This document shows, in pieces, positions 1 to 5,664 of a stretch of 7,312 nt of DNA. The stretch is taken from positions 1-7,312 of the forward strand of contig JABJJH010000581.1 in assembly GCA_018660965.1 (NCBI GenBank), in the 5' to 3' direction. Both the position numbers and the translations under genes were made by a program. The notes beneath the pieces are model-generated. The model had not been told where the DNA came from, made no database searches, and worked only from the letters and a program-made list of their open reading frames with translations. Every line of letters begins with the position of its first letter. Position 1 is the stretch's first letter. This DNA comes from Rhodospirillaceae bacterium (GTDB lineage: Bacteria; Pseudomonadota; Alphaproteobacteria; UBA8366; GCA-2717185).

Positions 1-214
1 CGAAGCGCAAAAGGTGGCTGAATTGCTTGCGACGGGGGCGACGAAGTCATACGGCAACGTCAAGAAACTGCTGAACGACAGCTTCACCAACACTCTGGAA
101 ACCCAGATGGAGCTGGAAGCGCGCGGCATAACCGACGCCGCGCGGTCCCGCGACGGCAAACACGGGATCGAGGCCTTCGTCAACAAACAAAAGCCGGACT
201 TCACCGGGGCGTAA
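1..214 (+). CDS. Enoyl-CoA hydratase/isomerase family protein, C-terminal fragment
   Basis: This is the last ~70 codons of a gene that begins before the window; the reading frame is open from base 2 to the TAA at 212-214. A GTG at 14 lies in frame but is not a convincing start, because the frame stays open upstream and the peptide looks like the end of a larger protein. The tail, with the block TQMELEARGITDAA followed by D-G-K-x-G-I-E-A-F and K-x-P-x-F-T-G, is the typical C-terminal helix region of crotonase-superfamily proteins. Family members hydrate or isomerise enoyl-CoA thioesters in the cytoplasm, usually as trimers. The catalytic loops lie outside the window, so the exact reaction cannot be set. 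It converges on the thioesterase gene with a 20-base gap and is not in its operon. Confidence 0.85.
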   Translation, partial: EAQKVAELLATGATKSYGNVKKLLNDSFTNTLETQMELEARGITDAARSRDGKHGIEAFVNKQKPDFTGA

Positions 215-234
215 CTGGGGCGAATAGGGGGCGT

Positions 235-648
235 CTACGCCTGCATCGCTTTCGCCTTGGCGACCTTGGCCTGGACCCGTTCCTTTAGCTTGTCGACATC
301 GACGACAAAGCGGGTGTGGGTGCAGGTGCAGATCTCGTCGATACCGTCATGGGCGACCACGTCGAAGGTGATTTTGCGTCGGTCGATTTCCTTGACCGTT
401 ATGGTGATGTCCACCGACATGCCCAGTGGGCTGCCCGCGCCGTGGGTGACCTCGATATAAATGCCGACGGAATGTTCGTTGTCGTCGGCGTATTCCTTGA
501 TGAAACCAAGGCAGGTCTGTTCGATGTCGCTGATCAAATGCGGCGTCGCGTAGACGCGTAAATCCTCGCCCAGAAACCCGATGGTGCGGTCCTTGTCGAC
601 GACGATGGTCCGCGTGCGGGTCATGCCTTCGGTGAATGTGTCCTTCAT
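235..648 (-). CDS. FlK-type hotdog acyl-CoA thioesterase
   Basis: A 137-residue single hotdog-fold protein resembling fluoroacetyl-CoA thioesterase FlK of Streptomyces cattleya. The block VTHGAGSPLG near residues 67-76 and AHDGIDEI (99-106) followed by H111-x-R113 match FlK closely. The FlK catalytic residues Thr42, Glu50, His76 and Arg120 (numbering from memory) correspond to T35, E43, H69 and R113, with the same 8- and 26-residue spacing within the T/E/H triad. The probable role is hydrolysis of a small or aromatic acyl-CoA in the cytoplasm. FlK's Phe-containing lid segment seems about seven residues shorter here, with no equivalent of Phe36, so fluoroacetyl-CoA specificity is not implied. 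The ATG at 648 is preceded by GGGGAG eight bases upstream. It starts 27 bases after the P450 stop on the same strand and is probably co-transcribed with it. Confidence 0.85.
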   Translation of the reverse strand: MKDTFTEGMTRTRTIVVDKDRTIGFLGEDLRVYATPHLISDIEQTCLGFIKEYADDNEHSVGIYIEVTHGAGSPLGMSVDITITVKEIDRRKITFDVVAHDGIDEICTCTHTRFVVDVDKLKERVQAKVAKAKAMQA

Positions 649-675
649 TGGCGTATCTCCCCTTAAGTGTTTTGT

Positions 676-1899
676 TCAAAGCCGATTGGCAAAGCCGATG
701 GGCAGGCGCTGCAATCCGCGCAGCACCATGGAATCGTTCCAAGTGACGTCGCCGGTTTGTTCGATGTCGGCGAGGCGGCGCAAGAGGGCCGGAAAGCCGA
801 TGCGGCCCTCCAGCCGCGCCAACGGCGCGCCGATGCAGAAATGGATGCCGAACCCGAACACGATATGCCGGTTCGCCGGACGCTTCAAATTCAGCCGGTC
901 GGGGTCGCGAAAGACGGCGGGGTCGCGGTTCGCGGCGTTGACCATGCAGAAGACGCGCTCGCCCGGCGGCAGGGTTACATCGCCGATTGTATAGGGTTCG
1001 GTGGTGACGCGGGGCATGGCGCCGATGGGGCCGTCATAGCGCAAAAATTCCTCCACCGCGCTGTTCGTCATCGCCGGGTCGGCCTGAAACTGCGTTAGTT
1101 GATCGGGGTTTCGCAGCATCGCCAGCAACCCGTTGCCAAACAGATTCGTCGTCGTTTCGTGGCCCGCGAACAGCAACAAAACGCACGACGCCACCAGGGT
1201 CGCTTCGTCCAGAACCGCGCCGTGTTCTTCCGCCGCGATCAGATTGTCGATGATCGTCGATTCCTCGGGCGGGTGTTTGCGGCGGTACGCGATGATGTCT
1301 TTGAAATAGGCGGTCATGGCGCGCACGCTGCTCTCCGCGCGGTCGCGTTTGTCCGGCGTTTCCAACGCGCTGCCGACGAAGGTCGCCAGATCGTCCGACC
1401 ACGCCTTGATCCGGTCGATGTCTTCCGGCGGCACGCCGATGATGATCGCGATCACCGTGGCGGGCAGGGGGTAGGCGAAATCGGCGATGAAGTCGGCGTC
1501 GCCGTCCTTGTCCAGCATGTCGTCGATCAAGCCGTTGACGATGGCGTCGATTTTCGGCTCCAGCGCCGCCAGCGCGTTCGAGGTGAAGGCGCGGTTCATC
1601 AACGCGCGCACCTGGGTATGGCGGGGCGGGTCCATGAACACGACCCAGCGTTGCAACATGCCGCCCAGATTGGCGATGGACTCCCGTTCTTCGGGCGGCA
1701 GGTGGTTGAGAAACGGCGTAATTCGGTCCGCCGACAATTGCGTGTCCTTCAACGCGTCGCGCACGTCGCCATGCCGGGTCAGCACCCAGCCGCCCAGAAT
1801 GTCGGAATGATGCACCGGGTCCTCGTCGCGAAGCCGCCCCAGTATGGGGAACGGATCGGCGACATTGGCGGGATCGCGAGGATCGTAGAGAACGCTCAT
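676..1899 (-). CDS. Cytochrome P450 (soluble bacterial type)
   Basis: A 407-residue heme monooxygenase of normal length for soluble class I bacterial P450s, with no N-terminal membrane anchor. Visible landmarks in order: helix C region WVVFMDPPRHTQVR (85-98), the I-helix oxygen-activation motif AGHETTT (245-251), the K-helix ExxR at E284-R287, the PxR segment at P296-R297, and the heme-binding loop FGFGIHFCIGAPLAR (348-362) with thiolate ligand Cys355. Such enzymes insert one oxygen atom from O2 using electrons from a ferredoxin and a reductase; neither partner is encoded in the window. The start at 1899 is supported by the N-terminal alignment and an AGAGG ten bases upstream. It leads a probable operon with the thioesterase and is divergent from the DyP peroxidase. 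The family (CYP number) and substrate cannot be given. Confidence 0.96.
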   Translation of the reverse strand: MSVLYDPRDPANVADPFPILGRLRDEDPVHHSDILGGWVLTRHGDVRDALKDTQLSADRITPFLNHLPPEERESIANLGGMLQRWVVFMDPPRHTQVRALMNRAFTSNALAALEPKIDAIVNGLIDDMLDKDGDADFIADFAYPLPATVIAIIIGVPPEDIDRIKAWSDDLATFVGSALETPDKRDRAESSVRAMTAYFKDIIAYRRKHPPEESTIIDNLIAAEEHGAVLDEATLVASCVLLLFAGHETTTNLFGNGLLAMLRNPDQLTQFQADPAMTNSAVEEFLRYDGPIGAMPRVTTEPYTIGDVTLPPGERVFCMVNAANRDPAVFRDPDRLNLKRPANRHIVFGFGIHFCIGAPLARLEGRIGFPALLRRLADIEQTGDVTWNDSMVLRGLQRLPIGFANRL

Positions 1900-1914
1900 G
1901 GCGGCGAAGCCTCT

Positions 1915-1960
1915 GGTTGCGCGGCAACCCTGATCATAACGGATGAAACGGGATTGTCCT
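1915..1960 (-). promoter_or_regulatory. Candidate promoter and operator of the P450-thioesterase operon
   Basis: On the minus strand, AGGACA (complement of 1955-1960) and TATGAT (complement of 1933-1938) lie 16 bases apart, giving 4/6 and 5/6 matches to the sigma-70 -35 and -10 boxes. The start of transcription would be near 1926. A perfect 6-base inverted repeat, GGTTGC-GCG-GCAACC (1915-1929), overlaps this start and sits just 5' of the AGAGG ribosome site. It could be an operator or a 5' hairpin. The pattern is seen in the sequence; the function is inferred. Confidence 0.45.
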
Positions 1961-1966
1961 CCCCGT

Positions 1967-2004
1967 TCGAGAGGCTCGATTCATTCCAGCATCGCCATTA
2001 TATT
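1967..2004 (+). promoter_or_regulatory. Candidate promoter and operator of the DyP peroxidase gene
   Basis: TCGATT (1976-1981) and TATATT (1999-2004) are 17 bases apart and match the -35 (3/6) and -10 (5/6) consensus for the plus-strand gene. The 13-base inverted repeat TCGAG-AGG-CTCGA (1967-1979) overlaps the -35 box. It also lies beside the -35 box of the divergent P450 promoter, so a single regulator bound there could affect both. The ribosome site GGGAGA (2025-2030) precedes the ATG at 2037 by six bases. Confidence 0.45.
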
Positions 2005-2036
2005 AAAACGGGTTCACGCTGTGTGGGAGAAAGTCT

Positions 2037-2921
2037 ATGGGGACGCCGCAATCGGGTATTTTCGGGGAAGGCGCGTCCTTCCATCATTTTCTGGAATATG
2101 ACGTCAGCGGCCCGCAAAAGGACGCGGCGGCGGCGGTGCAAGCAGCCCTTGGCGTCGCAGCGGCAAGCAAGGTCAATGTCGTGGTCGCCTTCGGGCCCGC
2201 CTTGTGGAACGCGCTCCGCCCCGGCGCCGGGCCGGACGAGCTGCGCCCTTTCGCCTCAATCGACGGGGACGTTCATTCCGCCCCGGCGACCCAACGCGAT
2301 TTGTTCGTCTGGGTCCATGGCGATGCTCACGACGACGTTCTCGACACGGCGCTGGACATTCATCGCGCCGTGGCGTCGGTCGGGACTCTGGCTCTGGATG
2401 AACGCGGATTCGTCTACCACGATTTGCGCGACATGACGGGCTTCATCGACGGCACGGCGAACCCCAAGGGCGACGACCGCGCAACCGCCGCCCTTGTGCC
2501 CGAAGGCCGCGCGGGGGCGGGCGGCGCCTATGTCCTGACGCAGAAATGGGTGCACGATCTGGACTCGTTTCGCGCCTTGTCCGTCCGCGAGCAGGAACGG
2601 GTCATCGGGCGCACCAAGCCGGACAGCGTGGAATTAACCGGCGACGCCATGCCGCCGGACTCCCACGTGTCGCGCACGGATGTGAAGGTGGATGGCGTCG
2701 CCTATAAAATGTACCGGCGCAGCGCCCCCATCGGGACCGTATCGGAACACGGGCTGTATTTCCTCGCCTTCGCCTGCGATCCCATTCGCTTCGACGTCTC
2801 GCTACAACGAATGTTCGGAACGTCGGGCGACGGCGTGCATGACCGTTTGATCGAATTTTCGAAACCGGTCACCGGCGCCTACTGGTTCGCGCCGTCCCGC
2901 GAGGATTTGGCTGCGATTTAA
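2037..2921 (+). CDS. DyP-type heme peroxidase (YfeX-like)
   Basis: A 294-residue dye-decolorising peroxidase, close to the length of E. coli YfeX. The N-terminal PQSGI is typical of the family. The signature GxxDG is GFIDG (135-139), with distal catalytic Asp138 followed by T-A-N-P. His210 in DSHVSR is the expected proximal heme ligand, 72 residues after the Asp as in YfeX. R227 and S229 in the MYRRSAP segment align with the distal Arg and Ser of YfeX (from memory). The enzyme uses H2O2 to oxidise bulky substrates and binds heme b. There is no signal peptide or Tat motif, so it is cytoplasmic, unlike EfeB. The C-terminus stops at APSREDLAAI with no encapsulin-type targeting tail. It is divergent from the P450; its physiological substrate is unknown. 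Confidence 0.94.
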   Translation: MGTPQSGIFGEGASFHHFLEYDVSGPQKDAAAAVQAALGVAAASKVNVVVAFGPALWNALRPGAGPDELRPFASIDGDVHSAPATQRDLFVWVHGDAHDDVLDTALDIHRAVASVGTLALDERGFVYHDLRDMTGFIDGTANPKGDDRATAALVPEGRAGAGGAYVLTQKWVHDLDSFRALSVREQERVIGRTKPDSVELTGDAMPPDSHVSRTDVKVDGVAYKMYRRSAPIGTVSEHGLYFLAFACDPIRFDVSLQRMFGTSGDGVHDRLIEFSKPVTGAYWFAPSREDLAAI

Positions 2922-2927
2922 CTCGGG

Positions 2928-3560
2928 CTAATCCCGGGGCCATTTTCCTACAAACGGCGTTTGCAGCGCGCGTTCGACCAGCTCCAGCCGGTCCTGACCG
3001 TAGAACATGTCGCCATCGATGAAATAGGTCGGCGACCCGAAGACCGAGCGCTGGATGGCCTCGTCGGTGTTGCGTTTGAAAATCGCCTGAATCTCCGTTG
3101 ATTCGGCGGCGTCCAGCAACGGGTCCGGGTTGATCCCGATGGATTGCGCCAGCGTCTTCAGGGTCGCGGCGTCGGACAAATCAGCATCGTCGCGCCAATG
3201 CCCCTGCAACAGGCAATGCGACAACCCGTCGATGTCCTGGCCTTGTTTGACAGCGGCGATCAACATGCCGCTCGCCAGGGTCATGTCCGCAAAATGATGC
3301 GCGGGAAAGCCCTGCATAATTGGCACGTCGCGCCATTCCGCCCAGCGTTCGATCTCGCGCCCGAAATAATAGGACCGGTGCGCCGTGCTGCGTTCGCGGG
3401 TCGATCCGGCGCCCGATGTCGTCACCACGGGTTGGTAATCGAACGGCTTGTGGACGATCCGGCGCCCCGCCGCGCGTGCGATGTCGATGAACCGGGCGGA
3501 CCCCAGATAGGCGAAGACGGAATGGGCGGCGTAAAAATATTCAATGATGGGCTCTGCCAT
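2928..3560 (-). CDS. DsbA-fold protein, 2-hydroxychromene-2-carboxylate isomerase family
   Basis: A 210-residue thioredoxin/DsbA-fold protein of the HCCA isomerase/kappa-class GST group. The start at 3560 is chosen over an upstream ATG at 3608 because GGGAG lies six bases before it, residues MAEPIIEYFYAAHS begin the conserved beta strand directly, and the upstream stretch is repeat DNA. Family features are the N-terminal FY...S...YL segment with S14 in the position of the catalytic or glutathione-contacting serine, the mid-protein FPAHHFADMTLA region, and the C-terminal FGSPTYFIDGDMFYGQDRLE block. The Pro that normally follows the serine is Val15 here. Relatives such as NahD isomerise a chromene intermediate of naphthalene degradation using glutathione; most members have unknown substrates. 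It lies downstream of the SDR on the same strand but behind a terminator, and its end is 6 bases from the DyP stop. Confidence 0.88.
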   Translation of the reverse strand: MAEPIIEYFYAAHSVFAYLGSARFIDIARAAGRRIVHKPFDYQPVVTTSGAGSTRERSTAHRSYYFGREIERWAEWRDVPIMQGFPAHHFADMTLASGMLIAAVKQGQDIDGLSHCLLQGHWRDDADLSDAATLKTLAQSIGINPDPLLDAAESTEIQAIFKRNTDEAIQRSVFGSPTYFIDGDMFYGQDRLELVERALQTPFVGKWPRD

Positions 3561-3569
3561 GAGTGGCTC

Positions 3570-3617
3570 CCTGGAAAAACGAAAACGGGCATAACCGCAA
3601 ACGGGCATAAACGAAAA
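3570..3617 (-). repeat. Three-unit 16-base tandem repeat in the isomerase-like gene leader
   Basis: Three consecutive 16-base units at 3602-3617, 3586-3601 and 3570-3585. The first two agree at 14 of 16 positions and share CGGGCATAA (plus-strand reading). The third agrees with the first at about 12 of 16. On the minus strand, in which it would be transcribed, the units read as T-rich blocks around ATGCCCG. The array begins in the T-tract of the terminator and ends near the ribosome site of the gene starting at 3560. Confidence 0.7.
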
Positions 3618-3645
3618 CGGCGGGAAACAATCATGCTTCCCGCCG
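3611..3645 (-). terminator. Rho-independent terminator after the SDR gene
   Basis: Plus-strand CGGCGGGAA (3618-3626) and TTCCCGCCG (3637-3645) form a perfect 9-base stem around a 10-base loop. Read on the minus strand, the hairpin is followed by TTTTCGTT, the U-rich tail of an intrinsic terminator. It begins about 27 bases past the SDR stop and would separate SDR transcription from the downstream isomerase-like gene. No T-run follows it on the plus strand, so it is directional. Confidence 0.85.
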
Positions 3646-3671
3646 CTTGTGAAGTCTATGCCTGGCCGGGC

Positions 3672-4592
3672 TCAGTCCATCGGCAAGCCGGGATGGACAT
3701 TGCGCGAATTGGAGATATCGATAAAGCCCGTTTGCAGCGCGGGCATGCCGTTTTCGGCGACAAGTTCCGGCGTCCAGCCGCCATTATGGTGCACCATGCG
3801 GATCGGGCGCGGCTGGCTGTACAGCGACAATTCGCCCGCGCGTTGGTGGAAAATCTGGCCGTTGACGTAGTTGGCCCCTTCGGACGCCAGGAACGTGATC
3901 AGCGGCGCGATGGCGTCGGCGCGGCTGCGGGTCAGCCGTTCTTCGCGAATGCGGGCCTGTTCCGCATCCTTCGGCGTCGGCACGGAACGGGTCATGCGCG
4001 TGTCCGCCGAGGGACAGATCGTGTTGCAGGTGATGCCCTTGGAGGCGTTCTCCATCGCGATGATGCGCGACATGCCGGCGATGCCCATCTTGGCGGCGCC
4101 ATAATTGGCCTGTCCGATGTTGCCCAGAAGACCCGAGGTCGAACTGCACATGATGATGCGACCGTATTCCTGATCGCGGAACAGATTGATGGCTGTGCGC
4201 ACAACGTTGAAATGGCCGTTCAGATGGACGTCGATGACATCCTTCCAATCGTCCGGCGACATTTTGTGAAACATGCGGTCGCGCAGGATGCCTGCGGGGT
4301 TGAAGATAATGTGCAAGCCGCCCAATTCGTCGCGCGCCTGTTGCACCATGTCGAGGCAATCTTCGTAGCTGGTGACGGACCCGAAGTTAAACGACGCTTC
4401 CCCACCATCGGCCTTGATCTGGTTGGCGATGTCTTCGGCGGGGCCTTTGTCGCCGCCTTCGCCGCCGCCGCCAACGCCGGGATCGTTCACCAGAACCTTC
4501 GCCCCGTTCGCGGCGAACATTTTCGCGACTTCGGCGCCAACGCCCCGACCGCCGCCCGTGACCAGCGCCACGCGCCCATCCAACATACCCAT
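3672..4592 (-). CDS. SDR oxidoreductase, MFE-2/HSD17B4-like hydroxyacyl-CoA dehydrogenase
   Basis: A 306-residue short-chain dehydrogenase/reductase. The Rossmann glycine motif TGGGRGVG is at 12-19. The segment LVNDPGVGGGGEGGDKGPAE (34-53) is the glycine-rich insertion typical of the (3R)-hydroxyacyl-CoA dehydrogenase domain of peroxisomal-type multifunctional enzyme 2 and bacterial relatives. The catalytic tetrad is N125, S151, Y164 and K168. The usual NNAG structural motif reads N98-P-A-G. A tail of about 60 residues beyond the core contains SQPRPIRMVHHNGGWTPE, seen in this SDR subgroup. The likely reaction is NAD(P)-dependent oxidation of a 3-hydroxyacyl-CoA or similar alcohol in the cytoplasm. 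The start at 4592 has GGGAG about eight bases upstream. The gene is followed by a strong terminator and seems monocistronic. The acyl substrate is unknown. Confidence 0.92.
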   Translation of the reverse strand: MGMLDGRVALVTGGGRGVGAEVAKMFAANGAKVLVNDPGVGGGGEGGDKGPAEDIANQIKADGGEASFNFGSVTSYEDCLDMVQQARDELGGLHIIFNPAGILRDRMFHKMSPDDWKDVIDVHLNGHFNVVRTAINLFRDQEYGRIIMCSSTSGLLGNIGQANYGAAKMGIAGMSRIIAMENASKGITCNTICPSADTRMTRSVPTPKDAEQARIREERLTRSRADAIAPLITFLASEGANYVNGQIFHQRAGELSLYSQPRPIRMVHHNGGWTPELVAENGMPALQTGFIDISNSRNVHPGLPMD

Positions 4593-4726
4593 TTTTATTC
4601 TCCCGATGACCCTGAGTTTATCTGAATTTTATAATGTCGCATCGTGGCGCGCGGCCCCGATAGTGTCAACACCGGACCCCCGATTTGTACGGACCAAATC
4701 GCCGCATCCCGGGCGTTTCGACAGCG

Positions 4727-4862
4727 CGCAAACCTGTCAGGAAATGGTTAGGCGATCCCAAGGTTCGCCGAAACTCGCAGAGTCGCACGTTGCGCCCAGG
4801 CGGACTAGCGGCAGGGTTTTATGTAATTGTTCGTCGATCCTGGCCTGTCGCACAGGTTTGCG
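4727..4862. repeat. Perfect 11-base inverted repeat, arms 114 bases apart
   Basis: CGCAAACCTGT at 4727-4737 is the exact reverse complement of ACAGGTTTGCG at 4852-4862. The right arm overlaps a smaller inverted repeat CCTGT-CGC-ACAGG (4844-4856), and the left arm overlaps CCTG-T-CAGG (4733-4741). Shared ACAGG/CCTGT half-sites suggest paired binding sites for one regulator, upstream of the FNR-type promoter. The function is inferred only. Confidence 0.45.
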
Positions 4863-4891
4863 GAGACGATGGATTAATTTTGTGTCCCTAT

Positions 4892-4940
4892 TTGACCCAC
4901 ATCAAAGCGCAGACCTTACGAAGGGATTAGTATTCACGTC
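4892..4940 (+). promoter_or_regulatory. FNR/FixK-type box and promoter of the PEP-CTERM gene
   Basis: TTGAC-CCAC-ATCAA at 4892-4905 matches the FNR/Anr/FixK consensus TTGAT-N4-ATCAA at 9 of 10 positions. TAGTAT at 4928-4933 is a 4/6 match to the -10 box. A transcription start seven bases past it (about 4940) puts the box centre at -41.5, the standard class II activation position for this CRP/FNR family. The resulting leader of about 26 bases contains the GGAGGG ribosome site (4951-4956), nine bases from the ATG. The spacing agreement makes a chance match less likely. Confidence 0.65.
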
Positions 4941-4965
4941 TGTTAAAGATGGAGGGTCGCTGGTC

Positions 4966-5583
4966 ATGCGTCTGACGGGTGTATGCAGGTTTCTGGCTCC
5001 TTTTGAGCGTATTGGCGCCGTTTTATTTGTCGCGTTGACGCTGATTTTTGCGGACAGCGCTTTTAACGTGGCGAGAGCCGTTACCGTCGGTGGGTTTAGC
5101 GCCAATCTGGGCGTCACCGGCCCAGGACAGAACGATGTGTTTTTTGTGCCCTTTTCCAACCCAATTGCGGAAGTCACGATCACAGGGTTAGCTCAAGTAT
5201 CCTATTCTGCGTCAAGTGGGCCGGTACCGGCATTCACAACCATCAAGAACATTAACTATCTTTTATTTGAAGGCGAAGAAACACACGATGACTATCAAGA
5301 TATAATCCCGGCCAATTTTACGGGATTGGTTATTGGTCCCGCTTTGAGCTATTCCGTCACAAAAAATTTGCCCGTAGGGGATTATGAGGCGACTATCCAC
5401 ATGCGCATTTCCTTAGAAAACAGTTTGATCGTTTTCGCTGACAGCAGCACGATTCGTAACTTTAGCGTTGTGGCCCGTGATCCGGTTCCGGAACCGGGAA
5501 GCGGGTTTATTCTCGCCGCTGGACTCGTTCTTGGTGGAATGCTTCTCAGAAAAAGAACGCCCCGTCTTTTACGTTGGTTTTAA
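4966..5583 (+). CDS. PEP-CTERM sorting domain protein, exported, function unknown
   Basis: A 205-residue exported protein. The ATG at 4966 is chosen because GGAGGG lies nine bases upstream and a signal peptide begins at once: basic residues R2 and R8, a hydrophobic core at about 16-29, and an A-R-A cleavage-like site near residue 38. The mature part (39-172) is rich in beta-forming, Ser, Thr and Gly residues, lacks cysteine, and matches no enzyme family I recognise. The C-terminus carries V-P-E-P (174-177), a hydrophobic helix (about 179-194) and a basic end starting RKR: the PEP-CTERM tripartite signal, recognised and cut by an exosortase (EpsH/XrtA type). No exosortase gene is in the window. 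The gene is visibly richer in A/T codons than its neighbours, suggesting a different history. Such proteins usually go to the outer surface or exopolysaccharide matrix. Confidence 0.88.
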   Translation: MRLTGVCRFLAPFERIGAVLFVALTLIFADSAFNVARAVTVGGFSANLGVTGPGQNDVFFVPFSNPIAEVTITGLAQVSYSASSGPVPAFTTIKNINYLLFEGEETHDDYQDIIPANFTGLVIGPALSYSVTKNLPVGDYEATIHMRISLENSLIVFADSSTIRNFSVVARDPVPEPGSGFILAAGLVLGGMLLRKRTPRLLRWF

Positions 5584-5664
5584 GATTTGTGATCCATTAG
5601 GCCGTTGAAGTATCGGTCGGTTCAGAGATGCTTGGTCGCGCGGCTGTAATGTCGCGCCACGGTG

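Larger units (their letters stand above)
4593..4965. other. 373-base gene-free region between SDR and PEP-CTERM genes
   Basis: No convincing gene is seen here: the open frames have no good ribosome site and read as low-quality, Arg-rich peptides. The region is divergent, upstream of both flanking genes. It contains an 11-base inverted repeat (4727-4737 and 4852-4862), a local CCTGT-CGC-ACAGG repeat (4844-4856), a GGCGA...TCGCC hairpin (4751-4769), and an FNR-type promoter at its right end. An AT-rich TTTATA (4628-4633) is a possible -10 for the SDR on the minus strand, without a matching -35. Confidence 0.6.

Noticed and set aside
1099..2436. Very long open frame (445 codons) antisense to the P450 and running into the peroxidase gene.
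   Set aside because: It is the codon-position shadow of high-GC genes. Its peptide is rich in Arg, Gln, His and Val with no domain, and both overlapped genes have full catalytic motifs.
2037..2921. DyP peroxidase as encapsulin cargo.
   Set aside because: The C-terminus lacks the usual targeting extension and no encapsulin shell gene is adjacent.
2923..2937. Hairpin CGGG-CTAAT-CCCG between the convergent peroxidase and isomerase-like genes as a shared terminator.
   Set aside because: The stem is only 4-5 bases, overlaps a stop codon and has no convincing T-tract on either side.
3144..4625. Long open frame (493 codons) antisense to the isomerase-like and SDR genes.
   Set aside because: It crosses two well-supported genes and a terminator, and gives a low-complexity, Arg/Ala/His-rich peptide without a recognisable domain.
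4593..4669. SDR promoter with a perfect TTGACA (complement of 4664-4669) and a TATAAA (complement of 4628-4633).
   Set aside because: The two boxes are 30 bases apart, far beyond the usual 16-18, and the only hexamer at proper spacing is a 3/6 match.
4844..4862. Possible sigma-54 promoter (TCGCAC...TTGC) upstream of the PEP-CTERM gene, as known for PrsK/PrsR-controlled genes.
   Set aside because: The GG of the -24 element is broken and the spacing is one base short. The FNR-type promoter nearer the gene fits better.
4685..4930. Small plus-strand open frame of 81 codons in the gene-free region.
   Set aside because: It has no ribosome site, covers the FNR box and ends just before the promoter -10. 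Its peptide shows no recognisable features.
4372..4965. N-terminal extension of the PEP-CTERM gene to an ATG at 4372.
   Set aside because: The extension overlaps the SDR gene, covers the promoter and would hide the signal peptide. The ATG at 4966 has a good ribosome site and a proper signal sequence.
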